A stretch of DNA of 64,000 bases from Spirogloea muscicola (taxonomy: Eukaryota; Streptophyta; Zygnematophyceae; Spirogloeales; Spirogloeaceae). A program made the translations under genes and the position numbers. Below the pieces are notes generated by a model. It was not told the DNA's origin. It searched no databases and saw only the letters and a program-made list of their open reading frames with translations. Location: contig WELB01000039.1 in the NCBI GenBank assembly GCA_009602725.1, positions 406,749 through 470,748 of the forward strand, written 5' to 3'. Each line of letters begins with the position of its first letter. The first letter of the stretch is position 1. This document shows positions 22,485-33,378 of this stretch, in pieces.

Positions 22485-22615
22485 GTAGCTCCTCTTGCGC
22501 TCTTCATCAACGTGCAGGGCGTGCTCTAAGTCAGGCCTCCGGCTTTCGTGGCGGCGCTCCAGCTCCCCAAGTTAGCTTGTCAGATTTGTTTGTGCTCACC
22601 CGTGGGTACTAATGT
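22485..22615 (+). mobile_element. LINE 3' tail
   Basis: Plus translation LHQRAGRALSQASGFRGGAP then SDLFVLTRGY-stop at 22612. It is a short 5'-truncated copy. A minus-strand tail (SDLPLLTRGYK) lies at about 22940-22975. Confidence 0.6.
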
Positions 22616-22677
22616 CATCTTAGGTACCTTAGATTAGGTCTCCGTGTTATGTAGCATTGTTTAGTCTGCACTCGACT

Positions 22678-22818
22678 GCCTGAACAATGTATTGGCTTGA
22701 ATTGGCCTCCCTTTCAATTCATGCGCCCCGCGCGCTTTCTCTCTCTTGCGAAGAGACAAGGCGCGCGGGGCGCATGAAATGAAAGGGAGGCCAATTCAAG
22801 CCAGTACATTGTTCAGGC
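22678..22818. repeat. Family B foldback: long near-perfect hairpin
   Basis: The left arm GCCTGAACAATGTATTGGCT… continues through AATTGGCCTCCCTTTCAATT and CATGCGCCCCGCGCG; the right arm (about 22759-22818) is its inverse with only a few mismatches. The loop is under 20 bases. Partial copies of one arm are at 2784-2850, 21826-21870, 24035-24105 and 38435-38490. Confidence 0.85.
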
Positions 22819-23004
22819 GAGAGAAGCGAACAGCCCCTTCCCAAAGAGAAAGTGCTCGCCCATGAAGAGGAGGGGCTGGCAAATCCAGTCCAAAAGAACT
22901 GGACGATGGCCATTCCCAAAGGCATTCCCTGTAGGATCATTTGTAACCTCTAGTCAGGAGCGGCAAGTCAGAACAACTCTTTGAGTCGCTGCTGTAGCGA
23001 TTTT

Positions 23005-23189
23005 CTGGCCCCTTCGAACTGCTTTCACTATTTCTCTGGGCTGGCCAATCACAGCCATCGCCCTTTATTGCAGGAGTCTGCTTACTCTGAAAGTAAGGCG
23101 ATGGCTGTGAACGATAGACTCTTCCAGTAGAGGGCAATGGCTGTAATTGGCCAGCCCAGAGAAAATTTTATAGACTTTGAAGGGGCCAG
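23005..23189. mobile_element. Family A miniature inverted-repeat element
   Basis: This is the most complete family A copy. It begins CTGGCCCCTTCGAA and ends TTGAAGGGGCCAG, with both arms carrying TCTCTGGGCTGGCCAAT and CACAGCC/TACAGCC at the same distances. The element is 185 bp, without an ORF. No clear target-site duplication is seen at its edges. Confidence 0.7.
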
Positions 23190-23888
23190 CTCATGAGTGG
23201 GAAACTGCTCTTGTTATGTAAGGCAATGGCTGTGAGGGGTGTCATGAGATATCCCGTCGGTGGCTTATTCGTGTCGGTCTGACAAGGCAAGTAAGGTGGC
23301 TGCACCCGTGGACATTAAAGGCACGTCACCTATCCATGAATGTGGACCAGGAGTCGCGCTCTCGGCACCTCCAGCTCGACCCCGGTCAGGTAAGTGAGCA
23401 GATGCCGCCGCGCCGTCGATCGTCATCGGCGATTGGACTTCATCCTACCATCCCAACCGCTCAACCACAGCGCCAACCTGCCGCTGAGCCGTCGATATGG
23501 CATCAGCGAGCCAACCCCAACTACCATCCCAACCGCTCAACCACAACGCGGACCTGCTGCTGAGCCGTCGATATGGCATCAGTGAGCAGTCCCCATCCTT
23601 TGCCGCTCGTACCGCTCAAAAGGCCTCAAAGCGAAGCCGAAAAGCCCTTAGGCCCGCTCTGATGGGGATGACCCACACTGATGGGCGAAGGCGGGTACCG
23701 GCCAGGCTAGCGGCGGGTAAAGGTGAAAGGGCGAGGGAATAGCAATCCCAGGCTACACTGGCCTTGGGGATTAAGGGTGGAGGGGCAGAGCAGCAATAGC
23801 GGTCTCAGGGCTACACTGGCCTTGGGATACTTACTAATATTGACCCCACAGTAGATACTACTCAGCAGTGGGTCTCCGCACACTTATC

Positions 23889-24170
23889 ATGTGAAATTTG
23901 TCATCGAGAAGACCAATCAGCAACAATGCTGTTGTGTTCCACTTGTAACAAAGGATGGCATCTACATTGTCTTACATTGTCTTTTCATGTAGCCACATTC
24001 TTTGCGCTGCATTCTTTGCACTTTCTGCATTTTCTGCCTGAACAATGTAATGGCTTGAATTGGCCTCGCTTTAATTTCATGCGCACCGCGCGCCTTCTCT
24101 CTTACGCCACCACTCACAAGCATACCTTCCGATGATTGGTTCTGCGATGCCTGTATGGCTGCTGACCCAA
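23889..24170 (+). pseudogene. Interrupted PHD-finger fragment
   Basis: Translation from 23885 gives SCEICHREDQSATMLLCSTC then NKGWHLHCL. After about 145 bases of unrelated sequence the next frame gives PSDDWFCDACMAAD. The order C-x2-C…C-x2-C…H-x2-C…C-x2-C is a PHD finger, split between its third and fourth Zn-ligand pairs. The intervening DNA contains a family B arm (about 24035-24105). PHD fingers occur in algal retroelement polyproteins, so this may be a retroelement relic rather than a host gene. Confidence 0.55.
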
Positions 24171-24235
24171 CTCTTCGGCCTGGTCAGGACTCATAGTTGG
24201 GGGGGGGGTAATTAGCCACCCATCCATCACAAGAA

Positions 24236-24310
24236 GAAAGTGCTCGCCCATTGAGAATAGGGGCTGGAATAACCAGCCCGAAAAAGAATGAACAGAGTAC
24301 GAGAAGGGGG
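24236..24310 (-). repeat. Family A arm, TCCTCAATGGGCGAGC variant
   Basis: GCTCGCCCATTGAGAATAGG followed by GGCTGG…CCAGCCCG is the inverse of the arms at 6180-6250 and 20325-20390. The shared outer sequence (GAAGCGCTAAGTAACAGAAAC) continues to about 24350. Confidence 0.6.
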
Positions 24311-24711
24311 CCAGGGGAAGCGCTAAGTAACAGAAACAAAGCTGCTACGAGACACTCAGTAACCCCTGCTAAGCAGCCGCAGATCAGAGATGCTGGGCTC
24401 CTGGAAGTGGGTCCCCTGGCCAGAGCCAGAGGCAGCAGCGAGGGCAAGCTCACAGTTTTCAAGATTATTCTATCGCTCTGACATCCATTTAGCCAGATAC
24501 TTTCATTTCTCGTTTTTTCCGTTGCTTTTTTGTTTTCTCTCCTAATGCGGACGTTGCCAACCACGTGGACTTGGAAATGTCACCTGATTTCTTTACAACC
24601 CTGCCGTATCGACATTCCCTGGCAATCGACACTATATGGCACGACAGGGGCCAGCCCATTAGAGATGAACAAGGTCTGAAGGAGCAACAGGAGTATGTTG
24701 GCGGTTCGCAT

Positions 24712-24849
24712 GGGCTGGCCCTTGGCAGCCTTCGCCCCCTTGGGAAGAGCTTCTTCTCCAATTCTCTCCTCCTTTCTTCCTTCTCTTTGAAAAAGAGTGA
24801 CATCGAAGAACTTCTACTCGAAGGGGCGATGGCTGTGAAAGGCCAGCCC
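24712..24849. repeat. Family A foldback pair
   Basis: Left arm from 24712 (GGGCTGGCCCTTGGCAGCC, CGCCCCCTTGGGAAGAGCTTC) and right arm 24805-24849 (GAAGAACTTCTACTCGAAGG, GGCGATGGCTGTGAAAGGCC) form an imperfect hairpin with a loop of about 45 bases. Confidence 0.65.
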
Positions 24850-24999
24850 AGAAATTTTCGACAAGGTGTCCAAAGGGACCGGAAAGCGGCAGTGGCTACT
24901 ACGACTGGGCAGGAGTGCCAAGCCGCGGCAGTACATCGTTCATGCTGAAGACAAAGCAAAGTGCGTCGCTGTACCACAAGGAGGCGATGGCTTTGTATG

Positions 25000-26015
25000 G
25001 CCAGACTTCAGAAGGAATGGCAAGTTCCAAGGAGGGAGGCCTCAACACGAAGATAAGAAGAGCAACTTCACCACACCTTTATTGCTCCCCGCCTCCTACG
25101 CCAACGACGCCGCTAGCGATAAGGCCTGCAGGCCTTTGGCGTGGCCCGTCACCAAGTGCCCTCCGCGGCTCCTCGTCGCAGGCCAATCATACGTCGCCTC
25201 ATTTTGGAAGACCTTCGCCTTCTCCCCCACAGGCGCTCCACCTTCTCCAGGCAGTCGCTCATAGCAAGCAGAGCCTGTGGGCTGATCGCACACAGCATCA
25301 CCATCTCTGGGCTCGGGCCCCTGCATCCGACCCCCATTCACTGTGAAAAAGCTATTCCAGTGCTTTGATCAAAGAACGACTATCAAGAAAATGTTGCCCT
25401 GCTTCCAATCATAGCTTGAGCATCCAGTTTCAGGTTGAGCCCCTATGCATGCAGCAAGCTCACTGCCGGCGCGCCAGGCTCTCGCTCAATCAGTGCCGAC
25501 CAGAAGGCCACCGACCGAGGGCCACTGCTTAGCAGGCTGTCAGAGGCACACCTGCAGCCAGGAATCAAGCGATAGTAACTGTGGCATGTAGACGTGCCGA
25601 AAGGCCAAAAATGCCTGCTACCTGGGAGCCCAACCTGGGACGCATGCCACCTTAGATCTCTGCTGCTTAGAGTAGCAAACCCCAGCCAGCTGACGAGAAG
25701 TATGAAGAGAAGTAGGCATGCATGGAATACTTGGACTGGAAACGTCCATTGTGGCTTGAGCCTACCCACTCCACTCTACTCTGCGCACTTATCTATTAGA
25801 TACACCCCGGCCATCCCCCTGCAAATTCACAAAGCGAGCTCCCCAAGTAATGTAGAGTGAATAATGTGCCATTTTAGAAGCTTCACATGCTTGAAGCAGG
25901 GAAGCTTCCAAGGGCAGTAGGAGGAGGGAAAAGGGGGAAGCGTCATGAGCACAGTTGGCGAGTGCAGAGGGAGGCGAGTCCCCTATCCAAATCCCTCTGC
26001 TGGGCGGCCCAGCGA
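25000..26015. other. Unassigned interval downstream of the ZC3H3-type gene
   Basis: Minus-strand open frames at 25096-25341 and 25149-25337 are compatible with coding (for example SPQALLAMSDCLEKVERLWG) but show no recognised family and no consistent exon chain. Confidence 0.3.
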
Positions 26016-26021
26016 GATAAT

Positions 26022-28429
26022 CTACAAGTCCTCATCTAGAAGCAGAGGTATGCCTCCATCTCCTAAGTCTGGCGGGGGCCTCGGCTTCTTGGCAAGCCGC
26101 TCTTCTGCAGGCTCAGGCAGCCCTTGTGCATCACTGAAGAGCAGCCGCTTACCAGAGCCCGCGGTGCTGCCCCGACTCTTGTTTGCCTTGATATGATGAC
26201 CTCGACATGTGGCGCCAGTAACATTGTCTTCTTTGCCGTCGCACTTGTGGCACACATAACTGTGCTTCTTGTCACACTGCCATCAGAAGTGAGCCACACC
26301 GGTGGTGCGAGACACGAAAGCAAAACGATATGTTGTCGGCGTCGCCAAGAGGTCATCGTAGATTGCAACTGCCACTACTATGTAGCCTTACAGGGTCATC
26401 CATGGTGTCCTCCCAACGACATATAGCTCTCTCAAGCTGAGACATTTGACTGCTGTCAATTGAAGCAGATGAACAGATGGCCTGCTACTAGGAGCCAGTT
26501 GCAATCTTGTGAAAATTTACGGCAATGGCCGCACAGCAATTTATCACGGAGCTACTAAACAGTAATGAGGAAAGGTTACGTAACATACCTCATCACCCTT
26601 ACTGCAGTAGCCCTTGAGGAAGTCCTGACAGACAGGGGCGTCTGGATGCACACGAACATGCCGGTACGGGCAACTCCCATTTGCACACATCCCTGCAAAG
26701 TGCATCACCCCCCAAAGAACAATCTTCTATATAGCTCTATGGAGTCAAGCCTAGGAACATTCAGAGGAATGCAAAGCCACCGAAAGTGTACTTCAAAGGT
26801 TCTCGCCACAGAGGGAGCGAGACGAAAATGGAGGACCGCCTTGGCCAATGACTGGTCTTGCAAGAAGCACCTACCTTGCAAGTAATAGGAGCAGTCAGGC
26901 ATGCGTTCTGGAATGACCTGCAACAGTGGAGGAATGTAGCACCACACGGGGCGAGTCTATCAGACCAGTAATAGCTTTCTTCTACAGCACTGCCTGTCTC
27001 AAAATCACAGCGAGCATTGGCTGCTCAAGGGTGAGAGCTTGACTGCCTGGCTGAGGACAACGACGAGAACTTACAAGCTATTACCCTTGAATACTAGTCT
27101 GGCGGCGACAGAGGGTGCGACAAACCTTGTGCATCAGAGGGCAATTGTCATCAACACAATTGCCCCTCAAAAACTTCACGCATACTGCCACCTTCTTCTT
27201 GTCATGTATGTAAGGACAGTCCCCGTCTGACTTATTGCACTTGCCAAATCTTGTAAAGAACTGGCAATGCTGCTGCTTCTTGAGCCTTCGGCGACGTGCA
27301 TTATGAAGGCTGTAGCGTAGTCGTGCGCTGCGCAGATTTTTGCAGGACGTACGTCACATTGCTTGGCAGAATATGTGAAGGTAAGGCTTGCAAACAAGCA
27401 AAGCAAGTGTCTCATGATGAGATGTTACAGTGATTTACCACTGCCAAACAAATTGGCCCAAGAGTCAACTTTGCTGAAAGACGTGACTTCTGGCAGTGCT
27501 TACGGAGAGTTGACCTTAATGAGGCAACTTACCTTGCCAGTACACGTGATGTCGTCTTGGGGTCTCTTATGAGCTTGTTACCGTTGCCTAGCCTCACATA
27601 GCTTGCAAATTAGACAAACGGAATGGTGAGCTGCATTTTAAAGGGTTGACGACGCTCATAGAAGTTGGGCACAGGGAGACTCCCACCTTCCACATGCAGT
27701 AAAGCAAAACACATGTCTTGTGATGCAGACCACGTATGTGCATGGGGCTTTGCATTGCTTCCACTGCTTTACTCACTTAACCCTCCCAAGCGACGCACGC
27801 CGCGGTGTCGAAGGAGAGTTGGGGCTATTCAATCCAGCAACCGGGTCTGCAGAAGGACCAGAATGCATCCATTATTATTCAACAGGAATGACAAGGCAAG
27901 GGACATGCACAACTTGCCATGTCTGCCAACTATGCACAGAAGCCATACTATGGAAGCAAGAGTATATCATGATGTAGTTTGAGCTTGAGGCACCTGGCAA
28001 TCGCTGCAATGTGTGACCCTCTGCATCCATCTTGTACTTCAAAAGGCCGATAGTGACTATCCTCTCACCTAAGACACAGCGAGCGATGAACGGCATGTCA
28101 GCAATATTTAATTGCGCTCGGCATAAGCATGACTTTGGACCTCCAGGCGGGCTTGAGAGTAGCACAGAGAAGAGAACAGCTCCCAAGCAGATCGTCTCGT
28201 CGTACCTTGATGCAGACTTCGTGCAAGAGTGTGTAGCGGAGGACCCTTTCTGGCTGCCTCAATCCTAGTGACAGCAGCCTTGGCACCAGCCTGCACAGCC
28301 TTCTCCTTGCCCTCCCTCCTCTGCTTCTCAACCTTTACGAGCGCCAGTGTGGCAGCCTGATTGCATGTTTCAGACAAACTAGGAATAAGCTCGCTGCACA
28401 CTGCCTGTGGCCCATTTGCTCGAAATTTT
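26022..28429 (-). CDS. ZC3H3-type CCCH zinc-finger protein
   Basis: Eight exons join in phase: 28206-28429, 27994-28068, 27777-27846, 27533-27601, 27126-27327, 26875-26917, 26589-26692 and 26022-26276. The tandem CCCH array reads HCQFFTRFGKCNKSDGDCPY, AVCVKFLRGNCVDDNCPLMH, DCSYYLQGMCANGSCPYRH, PVCQDFLKGYCSKGDECDKK and a final YVCHKC. The order, spacing and linker VIPERMP match the ZC3H3/Smicl family, which works with the cleavage/polyadenylation machinery in mRNA 3'-end processing and export. Upstream, YKMDAEGHTLQRL and YVRLGNGNKLIRDP resemble the family's region before the fingers. The protein is nuclear by inference. More 5' exons exist upstream but are not settled. Confidence 0.88.
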
Positions 28430-29140
28430 CTGTTTGGCAGAAATAGGTGAGGCCCAGCCAATGGAGGCAAGCTCAGCAAGCCTCGCAGTCTGATCTTCCT
28501 GAGCCTGGTTCATGTGCACAGCCATGTCAGGGGGAAGACCCAGAAGCTTCAGCCGAGCATTCTGGACTGAGTGGGATTGCGGACCTGGTCGGCCGACCGC
28601 CGCCGCTTCTCGATGGACTCGGTCCAGGTCAGGCTGGCCCTGCTTGTGCTCCGAAGCCCCATGCGTTGCAGCACATAGCCATGCCCTGCGCGCCGGTATA
28701 GCGTCTCCACCGGCCGCTGTTTTGACGGTGATCTCCTGTAAATGGAAGAGAAGTTGTTGCGAGAGCCAGCCCCTTGCCATCATGTCAGTCACCTTACGTG
28801 CAAAGACCCATGTTCAGTCATCACACTTAGCGCACGCCTTAGGAACCAGCAAAGGTGCATAATGGTGGCCATTCTTGCAAAGGTCAGCGAGGCCGGGACT
28901 GAGCTCGCTTGGGCACACCTCAGCAGTGCGAGGAGGGAGCCTCGCGGCGGCGGAGACACGAGGGTGGCGAGCCGCCGCTGCTGCAGCAGCAGCGCCCCTC
29001 GGGGCGACGACCGGTTCCAGCTGAACTGCAGCCGTTGTCGCCTCACTGGCGAACCGGCGGCCGATGCGGCGCCGCGCCACGGCGCTGGGGCACCAGGGGC
29101 CTCGCCGACGACGGCTGCCGCGGCCTTGGCGCGGCTCCAT
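28430..29140 (-). CDS. Tentative 5' exons of the ZC3H3-type gene
   Basis: An ATG-led exon 28919-29140 (MEPRQGRGSRRRRGPW…, GT donor, phase 0) and an exon beginning at 28735 after CTTCCATTTACAG could supply the N-terminus. Downstream of 28735 two frames stay open; one contains RRAGHGYVLQRMG, which resembles the repeated xxGHxLQR motif of the known exons. The junction into 28429 is not in phase with the donors seen, so the model is incomplete here. Confidence 0.35.
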
Positions 29141-29589
29141 GTCCTCAGCCTGGCGTTGGGCCCTGCCAGCTGTGGCACCCTCTGCTGGGTGCTGGGCCCT
29201 GTTGCTGCGACACAGAAAACCACATGCAGTGGGAAGCAAGCCCGTCGATTTGAACCTGTGAACTACAGATCGAGAAAATGTTGCGCTGCTTTCCATCTGA
29301 GCTAAGAAGGCAATCCGCGGCACCGCCAAGCTCGTCGCCAGCTTGCGGGCCAGCGGCGGCAGAGCGAGCAGCGCGGCGGGGCGGCCGGTCGCCGAGAGGA
29401 GCAGCGGCGCAGACCTCTCGCGGCGTCCGGCAGCGCCAGGCTCAGCTGCGCAGCGCCACGGGCGCCGAAGCTCTGCGGAGGTCCCTCTCCGCCAGGCCTC
29501 GCGAGCGGACCCGCCGCCTTCGGCCCGAGGACCAGCTGGTGCCGCCGCGTCTTCAGGTAGGGCGCACCGCCGCCGGTGGCTGAGCCCGG

Positions 29590-29591
29590 CA

Positions 29592-29627
<36 letters not shown>

Positions 29628-29632
29628 TCGAC
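29590..29632. repeat. (GGC)n microsatellite
   Basis: An uninterrupted GGC run lies upstream of the antiporter start. A second GCC run abuts the assembly gap at 30045-30062, which suggests the gap was caused by a longer CGG/CCG repeat. Confidence 0.8.
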
Positions 29633-29977
29633 GGCGGCAGATTTTCCCGATATTCCAGAGCCCTTTGCGGCCTTTCCGAGCACAGCGGCTGCAGCGCGGC
29701 CGCCGTCTTGAGCGGGCCCGCGCTTGGCGGAGGCCCGCTGCTGCCCCGCCTCCACGCGGCCCTTCATGGCGGTCCGAAGAAGGCCGCCGAGATCAGTGGC
29801 AGCTGCCCTCGGCGCCGCGCCCGCCGCAGCTCCACAGGGGCGGCGTACCAGCGGCAAGCCTCCATGGCCGGCTCGCTGGCCCGGCAATCGAGCGCCTGCC
29901 AGGCGACGCAGCGGAGGGCGCGCGGGCGGCGGCAGCGACGGACCCGCTCGCAGCCGCGCGCCGGCATGGCTGCCTCC

Positions 29978-30044
29978 NNNNNNNNNNNNNNNNNNNNNNN
30001 NNNNNNNNNNNNNNNNNNNNNNNNNNNNNNNNNNNNNNNNNNNN
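29978..30044. other. Assembly gap (67 N)
   Basis: Unresolved bases lie between GC-rich sequence and a GCC run, directly 5' of the antiporter ATG at 30078. Single N bases also occur at 19908 and 37401. Confidence 0.99.
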
Positions 30045-30077
30045 GCCGCCGCCGCCGCCGCCGAAGCTGCCGTGGCC

Positions 30078-32741
30078 ATGGCGGGCCAGCAGCAGAGCGC
30101 GCCGGCGGCGGCGCTCGTTTGCTCCTTCCTCATGGTCGTCGCGCTGGTCGTGGCGTACGTCACCAAGAAGTGCGCCTTCGTCTACCTCCCCGAGTCAGGT
30201 GCGCCGGCGGCGGCAGTGGCGCCGGCGGCGCCGGCGGCGCCGGCTCTGCCATCGGCTGAGCCGCATCCTCGCCGCTGCGCCATGGCGGGGCCCTGCACGC
30301 TAGCGCTTAGGGTTCAGGGTTCAGGACTTTGGGCTCTCTCTGACCGGCGCCACGGCCCGCCTCGGCGCGACGGCAGCGAGCGCCATGCTGCTGGGCATGG
30401 CGGTGGGCGGCATGACGACGGCGCTGGGTGCCGACGTGGACCTCAGCTTCGACTCCGCCCTCTTCTTCTACGCCCTCCTCCCCATCATCATCTTCAACGC
30501 CGGCTACGCCCTCAAGAAGAAGGTGCGCCGATCATCCAATCCAACGCCCAATTCTGCAATGTGTGTAATTATCGTCTTCAATGCTGGCTATGCCCTCAAG
30601 AAGAAGGTGTGCGTCCGCCACCGCCGCCACAGCCCTTGCTGCGGCCTGCCTCGGCCGGTGTTCGGCTGACGCTGCGCTTCGGCGGCTCTGCCGCAGGACT
30701 TCTTCCGCAACTTCACGACCATCGTCCTCTTTGCGGTCGTGGGCACCATCATCTCGACGCTCTGCTACGGCCTCGCCACGTACCTGCTCTTCGAGGCCGG
30801 CCTCGTCACGCACCTCTCGCCGCGCTCGCCGCTGCTCGAGAGCCTCATGTTCGGGTCCCTCGTCTCGGCCATCGACCCCGTCGGCACCCTCTCCATCTTC
30901 CAAGGTGACACTGAGGACCTTGAACTTTTCTCAAGAGTGAAGGTGGCAACTTGCATTGTGCTCGACACACTGGAATTGTCACTGTCATCCACCATGTCCG
31001 CAGCTTAGGATGCTGATGGCGGCACTCATGCTGAATATTGCCACCCTCGCTCACTTTCGCCTTTCTCACAGATGTCCAAGCGCCGCCGCTCCTCTACAAC
31101 CTGGTGTTTGGCGAGAGCCTGGTCAACGATGCCGTCTCCATTGTCCTCTTCCACACATTTGTGAGGCTTCGTGCTCTCATACCGGTGTAAGCGTCATGGT
31201 CTAGGATCCAAGTGCAAGGACTTGCTACTTTGCGGTGGCTCCCAAGAAGAGACTCCAAGTTGTTGCAGACTAGACCGAGACCACTCTGTGCTCGTGGCAT
31301 GCACCTCCCACTGCGAGTCCACACGGGTCTGGCTGACATGAAATCATGGCATGTTGGGGTGGTTTGTGCACCTACAGGAGTCATTTGTCGGTAAGGAGTT
31401 CTCCATGGGTACCATCGTCCTTGCCATAGGTCAGTGCTGCGTTTCTGGACATGAAGGCTAGAAATGTGGGGCTTTACTTTCAGTGACATACCCTTCTTGC
31501 AATCCAAGCAGGCCTGCATCAGGTGTGGCATGCACTGTATGGCTTGATGGATAGACCTCATGTTGTCATTGTAGTTTGCTTAGTATGAGTCGTCTCACGC
31601 AATGTAGCACTTACTGCAACATGGATGAGTTACCAGGATAATATTCACTAAAGCAGCAACACTGGTGTCTTATGCTCCACTTGTCTTCATCTCGCCTTCA
31701 GGATGGTTCTGCGTCATCACAGTCGGGTCCATTCTCCTGGGCATACTGGTGTCTCTCGCCTTTGCCTTCCTCCTGAAGCAGGTGGACAGCGACACCGAGT
31801 TTGCGCGCTTCGAGCTCGCCTTCATCCTCCTCTCGGCCTACATCTCATACTCTGTTGCAGAGGTGCTGGGCCTCTCGGGCATCATGGCGCTCTTCTTCTG
31901 TGGCATCTGCGGAGCACACTACAGCTACCACAATATCTCCGAGGCGAGCCGTGTCAGCTCCAAGCATGCCTTTGAGGCGCTCGCATACATGGCGGAGATC
32001 TTCGTCTACGCTTACCTCGGGATGCAGGTCGTCATCATGGAGCATGAGGCAGACTTTGGCCTCCTTATCTCGGCACTCCCGCTTTGTCTCCTCTCGAGAG
32101 CCCTCAACATCTACCCTCTCGCCTGGTTGGCAAACAAAGGCAGGTGGGTGTGGAGTCCTGTGACACCGCCGGTGTCAGGTCACAACGCGAAGTGTGCCGT
32201 TGTGCCACTGTCGGCAGAGGTGCTGACCACGTTGGAGATCTTTTCGTGACTCCTAAGTCTTGTGGACTCTGCTCTGCCGTGTTACTCGACTGAGAAGTGG
32301 AAGTCGCCGTGCAGGTCAAGAAAGATAAGCAACAGCATGAAGCTTGTGATGTGGGTCTCGGGCCTTCGCGGAGCGATCGCGTATGCGCTGGCAATCAACA
32401 TGCCGTCGGAGAATCTGGCATTGGAGACGACGACACTGTACATTGTGGTGACAACGACGTTGATCTTTGGTGGGGCCACTGGCCCGCTCGTGCGCAGCCT
32501 CGGGCTGGTTCAGGGCCTGGCGACAAGCAGGTCGGCACAGAGCCAGCGGTTGTTGGAGCTGGCAAATGAAAAGAGCGAACCAGATAACTCTGACCGGTCT
32601 TCCGAGCATAGGCCATCCTCTGATGGCTTTCACAGCACATTTAGATGGGTGGACCACAACTATCTGAGGCCTATGTTTGGAGGAGAACTTGAGCGGCCAC
32701 TACTGGATGATATTCTGTCCGACGGAGATCCTTCGCGATGA
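30078..32741 (+). CDS. Na+(K+)/H+ antiporter, NHE/NHX (CPA1) family
   Basis: Seven exons in phase: 30078-30198, 30311-30522, 30697-30904, 31072-31160, 31378-31429, 31702-32143 and 32315-32741 (516 residues). Family motifs are FFYALLPIIIFNAGYALKKK (the FFxxLLPPI region), SLVSAIDPVGTLSIF, VFGESLVNDAVSIVLFHTF and the late SGLRGAIAYALAINMP; about 11-12 hydrophobic segments are visible. The IDPVGT and GESLVNDA motifs fit the endomembrane NHE6/8-like branch better than vacuolar NHX1. It exchanges monovalent cations for protons across a membrane, probably Golgi/endosomal by family. The exon 1/2 junction is set by phase: the acceptor is the TTAG of a telomere-like tract. The last 50 residues are hydrophilic. 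Confidence 0.93.
30305..30330 (+). repeat. Telomere-like tract at NHX intron 1/exon 2 border
   Basis: CTTAGGGTTCAGGGTTCAGG supplies the TTAG acceptor and the first codons of exon 2. Confidence 0.6.
30523..30606 (+). other. Duplicated exon end with second in-frame splice donor
   Basis: After the exon 2 donor (AAG|GTGCGC at 30523) the intron repeats the exon end: ATTATCGTCTTCAATGCTGG…GCCCTCAAGAAGAAG|GTGTGC. The copy differs from the exon mainly at synonymous third positions and re-encodes IVFNAGYALKKK. Use of the second donor (after 30606) adds exactly 28 codons with no stop. No AG acceptor precedes the copy, so it would act as an alternative 5' splice site, not a separate exon. Confidence 0.7.
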
Positions 32742-33375
32742 GGTGCGTGTCTCTGCACCACAAGCTGTGCGCGCTGTCTTTCTGCTTTCTCTGTTGGCTG
32801 GCAACACATGACAAGCTTGTTGGCTGCATCTGATGTCTTATTAATTTGTAGCTACTTAGAGGTGACTAAATTCTGGGAATTGGTAAAAAGCTCACACCCA
32901 CAAAAACCTTGCTTATACTGTGCAGGCAGTGCTTTGCTTCGAGCTTGCTATCTCTGTCACCACCCTAAACGCAAGTGGCTTGCCAGCCTTAGTCTCAACA
33001 TGCCAGTTGGTACATATCAAATGCAGGTCTGCCATCTCTTCTTGTGCTAAGTGGGTGTTCAAAGGTAGTGTATTGCAGCTATGCCCTTGTCTCCAAATTC
33101 TAGGAGGTGCACTCCTGTGCGCAATGGCTTGTACATGGATGCTTGCTAATGCTTGAAGCTAGGACTTACATATCATGTCACCTTTCCTGCAGGTCAGAGG
33201 TGATCTGCCATCTGACTTTGTTGTGCTAATATTAGCACAGCTGGGTGTCCAGCATGGACATTAGTAGGTAAGTAGGCTTAGTAGGCCCTGTTACCACCTT
33301 TCATGATACTAATATTCGCAAGGAAAAAGACTGAAGCGAATGGAGTACAGTCCAAATCGAGTATTGATTGCAGCA
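32742..33375. other. 3' UTR/intergenic space between convergent genes
   Basis: The space lies between the antiporter stop (plus) and the SET-protein stop (minus). No additional coding signal was recognised. Confidence 0.5.
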
Positions 33376-33378
33376 TAC

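Noticed and set aside
23336-23600. A short repeated block (ACCATCCCAACCGCTCAACC… with CCGTCGATATGGCATCAG) that might suggest a CRISPR or satellite.
   Set aside because: Only two to three imperfect, partial units without regular spacers; a minor local duplication in a eukaryotic repeat region.
29232-29312. A tRNA-like sequence on the minus strand (TAGCTCAGATGG box A-like, GGTTCAAATC box B-like).
   Set aside because: The acceptor, T and anticodon stems do not pair when folded by hand; at best a decayed tRNA or tRNA-derived repeat.
28814-30166. A 450-codon minus-strand open frame.
   Set aside because: It crosses the N gap, is Ala/Arg-rich as expected from GC bias, and overlaps the antiporter first exon; only the 28919-29140 part is kept as a tentative exon.
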